Shown one piece after another: positions 1 to 5,121 of a DNA stretch of 5,121 nucleotides. The stretch is from CAZNLS01 sp964573895 (lineage in GTDB: Bacteria > Acidobacteriota > Aminicenantia > UBA2199). The position numbers were made by a program, and so were the translations under genes. Numbering within the stretch: the first letter of the stretch is position 1; each line of letters starts with the position of its first letter. The notes under the pieces were generated by a model, which saw only the letters and a list, made by a program, of their open reading frames with translations, was not told where the DNA came from and ran no database searches. The stretch is from contig CAZNLS010000151.1 of the NCBI GenBank assembly GCA_964573895.1, forward strand, positions 1 through 5,121, in the 5' to 3' direction.

Positions 1-35
1 AAGCGGTAATTGAGAGTCTGAAAGAAACTAAGTAA
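1..35 (+). CDS. C-terminal tail of a + strand gene (partial)
   Basis: In the third forward frame, positions 3-32 read AVIESLKETK and end at a TAA at 33-35. The other two forward frames hit stops within the first 14 bases. The residues are ordinary for the end of a soluble helical protein, but ten codons cannot identify a family. The main support is context: a strong terminator with a T-tract on this strand begins about 20 bases after the stop, as expected for the 3' end of a gene that converges with the receptor gene on the other strand. The start and most of the gene lie to the left of the window. The tail could be a chance open stretch. Confidence 0.5.
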   Translation, partial: AVIESLKETK

Positions 36-56
36 GCAATTAAAATTATTAAATCC

Positions 57-98
57 AAAAAAAAAGCCCTTCCGGTTTCCCGGAAGGGCTCTTTTTTT
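57..98. terminator. Bidirectional intrinsic terminator between convergent genes
   Basis: A perfect 11-bp stem pairs 65-75 (AGCCCTTCCGG) with 80-90 (CCGGAAGGGCT) around a TTTC loop at 76-79. On the + strand it is followed by C and seven Ts (92-98). On the minus strand the nine As at 57-65 become a T-tract directly behind the stem. It can therefore stop transcription of both the + strand gene ending at 35 and the minus-strand receptor gene ending at 125. It is the clearest GC-rich hairpin in the window. Confidence 0.93.
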
Positions 99-124
99 AT
101 TCAACTAATCTAATTAGTCAAATC

Positions 125-3100
125 CTAGAATGATAATTTAGCTCCAAGTCTAACTGAGATGGGAGAGAGGAATGTGTGATTTTTGAGGAATCTTGGATCT
201 CTTGCATATCCCAGATTGTTCAAAACTGTGTCAACATTAAATCCCTGAAGAATTTCATCATCACTCAGATAAACAGCACTATCATATATACGTGTATATG
301 TTCTACGTGCAGTATTGTTATTTGTTACATTTGTGATATTAGCATTGAGCTGGAGAGATGCTTTTCCAAGCTTTACAGTATACTCGATATAAGAATCAAG
401 CTGCCATATAAAGGGTGTTCTTCCGAGATCAGCTCTGCCGTTAGGATACCATCCCTGCTGGTTATTGAGCATGAATTCAGTTGATAAAGGAGTTCCTGTC
501 TTTGCATACGCATTGATCCCTACTGTGAGACCGAAATCAAAAGTATAAGCGCCGTAAACCTTCATATCAAACGGTCTGTCTGTTGGAAGTAATCCAATTA
601 CCTCTTGCATTTGTGAATCATACATGAAGAACCACAGATCCCAATACCTTTCAACATTAGGATTCTGTCTTCCAAACTCATCGGAACTGGCGAGACCTGA
701 GTGGTTTCCAGTTAATCTGCTCAAAGTTACAGAAGCTCCACCAAGCCAATTATTTGAGAATTTTTTATCTAGCTGGAAAGTAAGAGAATAGTACTGTCTG
801 TTTGGTGCCGGACAGGATCTTCCCTTAGGCATAAGACCTGCATCTCCGGATTCAGTATACTTTTGATTGATCCAGTCACTTCCAGGATTACCGATGTAAT
901 ATTTTTCACCTTCCGGAGTCTGAACACCAATATCTTCAATTGTCTGAAGCATTTTGTTGTAAGAACCCCTGATGGTAAATGCAAGATCAGTGCTCAGTTC
1001 ATGAGCAAAACCTAATGAAGCTTCCATTTTGCTTATCGGCTTCAATGAATCCGAGGGCTGAATTGTATCAAATGAAGGAATCCTGTGGTTTTTGTGTTCG
1101 AGGAACTGACCTCCGTTTATAGGATCAGTTGATCCGGTGAAACTCCACCCTTTCTGTCCGTCATAAAGCGTCCAGTCAAGATTTGAAATTTCATACCAGG
1201 AATCTTCCCATTTTAATCCGCCGAAAGATCCTGCGACCATATCAAGTTTCATAACATCATAATAGATTCCGGCACTACCAAAGACTTTTGTCTTACCATC
1301 GCCTTTCAAATCATAGGCAAATCCGAATCTTGGTGCAATTTTATCGAAGAAACCAAACTCAAAAGCCGTAGGTCTGCCTTCGGCCATAGCCGGGATCTCC
1401 TCTTTTTCGAGTCTTATACCATAATTCAATGTTAAATTTTTACCAATTGTCCATGAATCCTGAAGGTATAGAGAAAATCTGTTGCTGGTTGCGTCTGCAA
1501 TGGTACCGTAGGGTCCAAGTTCTCTGGCATATCCGTATTTTACGGGAACAACCGTTCCATCAAGCTTTGTATAGGATGATTTTCCCCAGTAGAAAAGCCA
1601 GTAAGGTGTATTGATACCCTGTTCCTTATCCATAAATAACTGATTCCAGCCGAATCCTGCTTTTATAACATGCTCGCCGCCTGCATTCAGATATGTTGTG
1701 AAATCGGTTTTTGCGGAAATTTTCCTTGCAAGATTTTTAGTATCCAGATAGATATCACTCCAGCCTACATTATAATATCCGGCCGGAACTTTAAGGTTAT
1801 CGGGCATTCCCGGAATATTGTAGTTGGAATAAGCGTGACGCAGTCTTGTTGGAACATTGTCGGGAATGTTTGTGCTGAAGGCATTATACTTATGCATGCC
1901 GCCCTGAACATTCAGGAAAGAGTTACTTCCAATTGACCAGTCAAGAGCTGCCGATGCTGTAAAGCTGGGATACTTATATCCGTAATCTTCGTAAGTAGAA
2001 GCGTTCGGATTAAAAGATCCGCTCTGAGCCGGAAGTGAATTTTTATTTTCCTGATTATCAATAGTTCCGCTAAGTGTAAATCTTAATTTGGGAGTTATAG
2101 CTGCTGAAATTTTTCCTGATCCTCTGTAGTAAGTTATCGTTCTGCTGTACTCTTTGCCTGCCGCTTCGGGATAACCGATAGCATCAACTTGTCTTGTCTG
2201 TTTGTAAAACCTGGGAACAACACTTCCGTAGAACCAAATCTTATCCTTTATTAAATAGCCGCCGAGTGAAAAACCGGGTTCATAAGCGTTATATTTATCT
2301 TTGGGATAATGGAAGTATTCGGCAACAGTGCTATCTAAAGGATTTAGTCTTAGTGAATCTCTGGGTTCACCGTTTAGCCAGTCTGCATTCATGTAAGCAA
2401 TAAGTTCACCGTGAAATTCGTTTCCACCGCTTCTTGTGATTACATTGACAACTCCGCCCATTGAACCGCCGTATTCGGCACTGTAACCTGTAGTCTTTGT
2501 CTGGACTTCCTCGATGTAATCATAGTTGATTCTCTGTCCTGATACTCCGCCTTCAATAGTTGTCGTATTTACACCATCGACAAAAAAGGTGTTCTCGGAA
2601 CTTGAAGCTCCTTCCATCTGAAGTCCGCCGCCGATGTTTTCATCATTTGCTCCGGCCTGGGTCACGATAACACTTGTGAAATCGCGTCCTTTAGGAAGTT
2701 TTAAGAAAACATCTTTTGAGATGTTAGTAGCAGCAGCACTGTTTCTGACATCAATTACAGGTGCCTGTCCGGAAATAACAATCTCTTCCTTAATAACACC
2801 CGTTTTCATAACGATGTTTAATTTAATGGTTTTTCCGAGAACTACATTGACTCCGGTTCTTTTAAAAGTCTTAAACCCTTCCAGAGTAAATACAAAACTG
2901 TACTCACCAGGAGGGAGACCCATAATTCTGTAATTTCCGTTCTCGTTTGAAACCGCAGTCTTCTTTCCGATAAGCTTCTTCCCGCTTACTTCTATCAATA
3001 CACCGGGAATTGCAGAGCCATCTTCAAGACTGACAGTTCCAACGACCTCTCCTGACTGTTCCTGGGAGTATAAGTTACTTCCCAAAAAGACGAGGAGAGA

Positions 3101-3133
3101 AATAGCAAAAATAAATGCTACAGTTTTTTTCAT
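125..3133 (-). CDS. Oar-like TonB-dependent outer-membrane receptor
   Basis: The product has 1002 residues and forms a gated outer-membrane beta-barrel that would use the TonB-ExbBD energy system to take up, or otherwise handle, a large ligand. Visible in order: a signal peptide (1-23, MKK then a hydrophobic core, likely cleaved after LYS before QEQ); a carboxypeptidase-regulatory-like beta-sandwich (about 28-110, with NGNYRIMGLPPGEYSF); a possible TonB box, EEIVISG (116-122); a plug (about 125-240, with FVDGVN at 184-189 and YGGSMGGVVNVITRSGG at 221-237); then a roughly 760-residue barrel with alternating aromatic strands, ending in SVRLGAKLSF. The terminal Phe is the usual signal for the BAM assembly machinery. 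This order is that of Oar-like receptors, known from Myxococcus and common in Acidobacteriota-type genomes. The frame is open as far as 3205, but the ATG at 3133 is chosen because AAGGAGG lies four bases before it and the signal peptide begins there. No SusD partner is adjacent. The substrate is unknown, and the reading frame is intact throughout. Confidence 0.95.
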   Translation of the reverse strand: MKKTVAFIFAISLLVFLGSNLYSQEQSGEVVGTVSLEDGSAIPGVLIEVSGKKLIGKKTAVSNENGNYRIMGLPPGEYSFVFTLEGFKTFKRTGVNVVLGKTIKLNIVMKTGVIKEEIVISGQAPVIDVRNSAAATNISKDVFLKLPKGRDFTSVIVTQAGANDENIGGGLQMEGASSSENTFFVDGVNTTTIEGGVSGQRINYDYIEEVQTKTTGYSAEYGGSMGGVVNVITRSGGNEFHGELIAYMNADWLNGEPRDSLRLNPLDSTVAEYFHYPKDKYNAYEPGFSLGGYLIKDKIWFYGSVVPRFYKQTRQVDAIGYPEAAGKEYSRTITYYRGSGKISAAITPKLRFTLSGTIDNQENKNSLPAQSGSFNPNASTYEDYGYKYPSFTASAALDWSIGSNSFLNVQGGMHKYNAFSTNIPDNVPTRLRHAYSNYNIPGMPDNLKVPAGYYNVGWSDIYLDTKNLARKISAKTDFTTYLNAGGEHVIKAGFGWNQLFMDKEQGINTPYWLFYWGKSSYTKLDGTVVPVKYGYARELGPYGTIADATSNRFSLYLQDSWTIGKNLTLNYGIRLEKEEIPAMAEGRPTAFEFGFFDKIAPRFGFAYDLKGDGKTKVFGSAGIYYDVMKLDMVAGSFGGLKWEDSWYEISNLDWTLYDGQKGWSFTGSTDPINGGQFLEHKNHRIPSFDTIQPSDSLKPISKMEASLGFAHELSTDLAFTIRGSYNKMLQTIEDIGVQTPEGEKYYIGNPGSDWINQKYTESGDAGLMPKGRSCPAPNRQYYSLTFQLDKKFSNNWLGGASVTLSRLTGNHSGLASSDEFGRQNPNVERYWDLWFFMYDSQMQEVIGLLPTDRPFDMKVYGAYTFDFGLTVGINAYAKTGTPLSTEFMLNNQQGWYPNGRADLGRTPFIWQLDSYIEYTVKLGKASLQLNANITNVTNNNTARRTYTRIYDSAVYLSDDEILQGFNVDTVLNNLGYARDPRFLKNHTFLSPISVRLGAKLSF

Positions 3134-3137
3134 GAAT

Positions 3138-3144
3138 CCTCCTT
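3138..3144 (-). promoter_or_regulatory. Shine-Dalgarno site of the receptor gene
   Basis: On the minus strand the sequence reads AAGGAGG, then ATTC, then ATG at 3133. This near-perfect anti-16S match decides the start. It rules out the 24-residue upstream extension (MALSEYW...), which would place this ribosome binding site inside the coding region and bury the signal peptide. It is the only strong Shine-Dalgarno sequence in front of a gene in this window. Confidence 0.9.
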
Positions 3145-3170
3145 GTAAATTATTTTTTAGGATATATATA

Positions 3171-3188
3171 ATGCAATTTTTTTTCCAA
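3171..3188 (-). promoter_or_regulatory. Candidate promoter of the receptor gene (sigma-54-like, or weak sigma-70)
   Basis: On the minus strand, 3188-3171 reads TTGG, eight As, TTGCAT. The GG (3186-3185) and GC (3174-3173) are exactly ten bases apart, which is the -24/-12 spacing of sigma-54 promoters. The TTGG and TTGCAT blocks fit, but the usual CACG after the first GG is replaced by As. Initiation about 12 bases past the GC would give a 5' leader of roughly 25-30 bases containing the ribosome binding site. The same DNA can be read as a weak sigma-70 promoter: TTGGAA, a 16-bp spacer, then TATATC (four of six matches). Some promoter is expected here, because a terminator lies just upstream at 3261-3312. 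Which factor uses it is unclear. Confidence 0.28.
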
Positions 3189-3260
3189 TATTCTGATAGT
3201 GCCATAATCCGTTGAAAAGGTTGATAGTAAAGGGTTTTTGGGAATTTAAAATTTTAAACT

Positions 3261-3312
3261 AAAAAAAAAACCAAATAATTGAATATATATTTAATAATAT
3301 TCAATAATTTGG
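3261..3312 (-). terminator. A/T-rich intrinsic terminator behind the lipoprotein gene
   Basis: On the minus strand a 16-bp stem pairs 3312-3297 with 3286-3271 around a 10-base loop, with a single mismatch (positions 3306 and 3277). It is immediately followed by ten Ts (3270-3261). The stem is mostly A/T, with only the CC/GG at its base and one inner G-C pair, so it is weaker than the terminator at 57-98. Its length and uninterrupted T-tract still make it convincing. It begins about 70 bases after the lipoprotein stop codon and should separate that gene from the downstream receptor gene. Confidence 0.75.
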
Positions 3313-3382
3313 ATTTATAACGATTACAAATAAAAAATCAAAACAGTTAAAATCATGAAAATACTTTGCAGAAATATTAAAT

Positions 3383-3874
3383 TTATAACTTAAGAAACTG
3401 AACGATTCCAACGGAGACCAGCTCTGTTTCATTTCCATATTGATCTTCTATTGTACATCTTAAGAGAATTCTATCAGGTGTTTTGCCATTCATTATATCA
3501 CCTGGGACCCTTGACTCTGATTTCACTATCAAAAATCCGGTATAATAGAGGTCGATCTCAGTATTTTGAATTTTTATATCCGGTGCAATATTTAAATAAT
3601 TTTCATCAGATATTTTGAATAATTCATTATTTTCTTCATCATAAACCGTAAAATACCATTTTTTAAATTTTCCCTTCACAAAGTTTAAAGTTACTCCTTT
3701 AACCTGGAAATGAAAGGCCGAGTTATCAACCTGGGTATAGTAGAATATCTGAGCGTTCAGTTCCTGCAGATTGAATTCTCCCTGTTTGTTTTTACATGAA
3801 AAATTAGTTGCAAAAAATATAGCTATTAAGACAACAAAAATATTTTTACTTATCATTGAAAACTTTTTATTCAT
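3383..3874 (-). CDS. Putative lipoprotein of unrecognised family, 163 aa
   Basis: I do not recognise the family. The N-terminus has lysines (MNKKFSMISK) followed by a hydrophobic segment (about 12-22) and then Cys27 in the context ATNFSC-KNKQ. This resembles a lipoprotein signal peptide: Ser at -1 fits a lipobox, but Phe at -2 and Asn at -3 do not fit the classical Leu-Ala/Ser-Gly/Ala pattern, so lipidation is likely rather than certain. The rest (about 33-163) alternates polar and hydrophobic residues with many aromatics and no long helix, suggesting a small all-beta domain exposed in the periplasm or at the membrane. A second cysteine lies at 140. The start at 3874 is preferred over the internal ATG (Met7, 3856) because a strong promoter places the transcript start exactly on it; neither ATG has a Shine-Dalgarno site. 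It lies 46 bases behind the TPR gene on the same strand, so the two may also be co-transcribed by read-through. Confidence 0.8.
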   Translation of the reverse strand: MNKKFSMISKNIFVVLIAIFFATNFSCKNKQGEFNLQELNAQIFYYTQVDNSAFHFQVKGVTLNFVKGKFKKWYFTVYDEENNELFKISDENYLNIAPDIKIQNTEIDLYYTGFLIVKSESRVPGDIMNGKTPDRILLRCTIEDQYGNETELVSVGIVQFLKL

Positions 3875-3880
3875 GAAAAA

Positions 3881-3909
3881 ATAATATCAGTATATGATTC
3901 AGCAGTCAA
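3881..3909 (-). promoter_or_regulatory. Sigma-70-type promoter with extended -10, predicted leaderless start
   Basis: On the minus strand TTGACT (3909-3904, five of six matches to TTGACA) is followed by exactly 17 bp and TATTAT (3886-3881, five of six matches to TATAAT). The bases just before the -10 are TGA (3889-3887), which supplies an extended -10 TG motif. Only six bases (TTTTTC, 3880-3875) separate the -10 from the ATG at 3874, so initiation at the usual distance falls on the A of the start codon. The lipoprotein mRNA would then lack a 5' leader, in keeping with the absence of a Shine-Dalgarno site. It occupies most of the 46-bp gap after the TPR gene. Confidence 0.65.
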
Positions 3910-3920
3910 TAAACATCACT

Positions 3921-5121
3921 CTATTTTAAGTTGATTATCCAGGAATTGATCTTTTCCATCATTTTTTTATCGCCTCTTTTTTCAGCAATCCTGAATGCTG
4001 CTTTAAAATGTTTTAGAGCCTCATTGTTATTTACGTCTTTCAATAGATGCCCCACTTTGATCCTTGCAATTATATCCTCCGGGTTCAATTTTAACAGCAT
4101 TTTAAAATATTTTAGTGCGGAAGACCCGTCTCCTCTTTCCAGGTAGACTGAAGCAAGGTTGAACAGGGCATCCTCATATTCCGGCTTTAGATCAAGTGAT
4201 TTCCTAAATGCATGAATAGCCTCATCGTAACTCCTCAACTGATAATACTCTATCGCCAGATTATAATAGGCATGATAAGAATTTTTGAAATTTGATATCT
4301 CTTTTCTCAGGAAGATAACAGCTTGCTTATGATTTCCTTTCCTGCTGTAGATCTCTGCAATTTTCATATTTAACTCTTTTAACCCGGGATCTATTGTTTT
4401 AGTCTTATTAAATAGCTGTAATGCCTCTGAAAACTTTCCTTTTTTCATATACAGCGTCCCCAGATTATACAATGAGGCTGCATTATTGGGATTTTCATTC
4501 AATTCTTTTTTCAGTAATCTAATAGCTTCATCTGACCTGCCCTGTTTCATTTTTAACCTGACATCAAGAAAAGACAACACTTTACTACCGGGATCAATTT
4601 TTTTCAGGTTGGCCAAATATTCAGCAGCTGAAACAAAATCTCCTTTATTTATATTTATCTCAGAGAGTCGCTCTGTGACTTTTGAGTCAAAACGATTTTT
4701 AATATATGATTTTTTAAAGTACTTCTCTGCCTCACTCAGGTCACCGTTGAGAAAATTGAGTTCTCCCAACTTCAAGAGGATAGTTGGATCATCCGGAAAA
4801 ATTTTCAAAAAATTCTCTCCTCTCAATATACCATTACTATAATCTTTTAAGACAATATAGCAGTTTAAAATATTACCCATGACAATGTTGTATTGGGGTT
4901 TATTCTCCAGTGCCTTTTCGAAACTTTTCAAAGCTTTCCTAAAATCTTCAATTCCTACATAACAGTTCCCCAAAACCACATGGGCATCCGTGATCTGCGG
5001 ATCTTCATTTAGTATTTTTTTAACATTATTTTCTGCCTTTATATATTTTCCCGATTTAAGCAGCTCGAGAGAATCTTTTAGTTTTAAAACAATATGATAT
5101 TTATCTTTTGGATCTGCTTTA
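3921..5121 (-). CDS. TPR-repeat protein, C-terminal 399 residues (5' end beyond window)
   Basis: The frame stays open from the TAG at 3921-3923 to the right edge of the window, giving 399 visible residues with no start. About eleven tetratricopeptide repeats of roughly 34 residues follow one another from about visible residue 12 almost to the end. They carry the usual signature positions, for example SLYNLGTLYMKKGKFSEALQ and ALFNLASVYLERGDGSSALK, with Pro near the repeat ends (KPEYED, NPEDII). TPR arrays form a helical superhelix that binds other proteins. Before the first repeat the visible sequence reads KADPKDKYHIVLKLKD. This resembles, from memory, the joint between a sulfatase domain and its TPR tail in Acidobacteriota-type sulfatase-TPR fusions, but no catalytic residue lies in the window. 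A GTG at 4979 could start a shorter product of 352 residues; it is not preferred, because the TPR pattern continues upstream of it without a break. The lipoprotein gene follows 46 bases downstream. Confidence 0.9.
   Translation of the reverse strand, partial: KADPKDKYHIVLKLKDSLELLKSGKYIKAENNVKKILNEDPQITDAHVVLGNCYVGIEDFRKALKSFEKALENKPQYNIVMGNILNCYIVLKDYSNGILRGENFLKIFPDDPTILLKLGELNFLNGDLSEAEKYFKKSYIKNRFDSKVTERLSEININKGDFVSAAEYLANLKKIDPGSKVLSFLDVRLKMKQGRSDEAIRLLKKELNENPNNAASLYNLGTLYMKKGKFSEALQLFNKTKTIDPGLKELNMKIAEIYSRKGNHKQAVIFLRKEISNFKNSYHAYYNLAIEYYQLRSYDEAIHAFRKSLDLKPEYEDALFNLASVYLERGDGSSALKYFKMLLKLNPEDIIARIKVGHLLKDVNNNEALKHFKAAFRIAEKRGDKKMMEKINSWIINLK

Noticed and set aside
104..118. Small inverted repeat ACTAAT-CTA-ATTAGT between the terminator and the receptor stop codon.
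   Set aside because: A six-base A/T-rich arm with a three-base loop is too weak to count as a structure, and the adjacent strong hairpin already explains termination.
3134..3205. Upstream extension of the receptor frame (24 residues starting MALSEYW) to an ATG at 3205.
   Set aside because: It would place the AAGGAGG site inside the gene and move the signal peptide away from the N-terminus; the ATG at 3133 has both the ribosome binding site and the leader in the right place.
3245..3258. Perfect 14-bp palindrome TTTAAAATTTTAAA just downstream of the lipoprotein terminator, considered as an operator.
   Set aside because: It is made only of A and T in very AT-rich DNA, where such palindromes are expected by chance, and it does not overlap the candidate promoter.
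176..4842. Several open frames of 60-118 codons on the + strand, and one of 71 codons on the minus strand (769-984), lying inside the large genes.
   Set aside because: They are antisense or out-of-frame shadows of the receptor and TPR genes, with cysteine- and serine-rich, low-sense translations.
4977..4979. GTG at 4979 as the start of a 352-residue TPR protein.
   Set aside because: The frame is open to the window edge and the TPR helix pattern continues through this point (ITDAHVVLGNCY), so the GTG is most likely an internal valine codon.
3921..5121. The tandem TPR coding repeats considered as a DNA repeat or CRISPR-like array.
   Set aside because: The periodicity is at protein level (about 34 residues) with divergent nucleotide sequence; there are no identical short repeats with spacers.

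Overview
The window reads as AT-rich DNA from a Gram-negative (diderm) bacterium. The evidence is a complete TonB-dependent outer-membrane receptor with a C-terminal aromatic residue, a probable lipoprotein and a long TPR protein. The receptor is the Oar-like type: an N-terminal carboxypeptidase-regulatory-like domain, then a plug, then a very large barrel. Such receptors are abundant in Acidobacteriota, Aminicenantes (OP8) and related lineages. The wording of the plug, together with the low GC, makes me favour an Aminicenantes/Acidobacteriota-like organism. That is an inference from sequence style, not a demonstrated assignment.

Layout. At the left edge (1-35) is what looks like the last ten codons of a + strand gene. 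It converges on everything else, which lies on the minus strand. A strong hairpin with T-tracts on both strands (57-98) ends transcription from both sides. The minus strand, read in its own direction from the right edge, carries three genes. First is the C-terminal 399 residues of a TPR protein that runs off the window (5121-3921). Next is a 163-residue probable lipoprotein of unrecognised family (3874-3383). Last is the 1002-residue TonB-dependent receptor (3133-125). No gene is visibly frameshifted, and I see no mobile element, CRISPR array, tRNA or rRNA.

Transcription units. The three minus-strand genes look like an operon by orientation, but the intergenic DNA argues for separate control. 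In the 46-bp gap before the lipoprotein gene there is a near-consensus sigma-70 promoter with an extended -10. Its predicted start site falls on the A of the ATG, so that mRNA would be leaderless, which fits the absence of a Shine-Dalgarno sequence. Behind the lipoprotein gene is an A/T-rich hairpin followed by ten Ts, which should separate it from the receptor. The receptor has a strong AAGGAGG ribosome binding site and a candidate upstream promoter that can be read as either sigma-54-like or weak sigma-70.

Function. The receptor should import, or otherwise handle, a large substrate across the outer membrane using TonB energy. No SusD-like partner is seen and the substrate cannot be told from sequence. 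The visible start of the TPR fragment, with a DPKDK motif just before the first repeat, resembles the linker in sulfatase-TPR fusion proteins as I remember them. If the missing upstream part is a sulfatase, the neighbourhood could concern sulfated glycans, but that depends on DNA outside the window.
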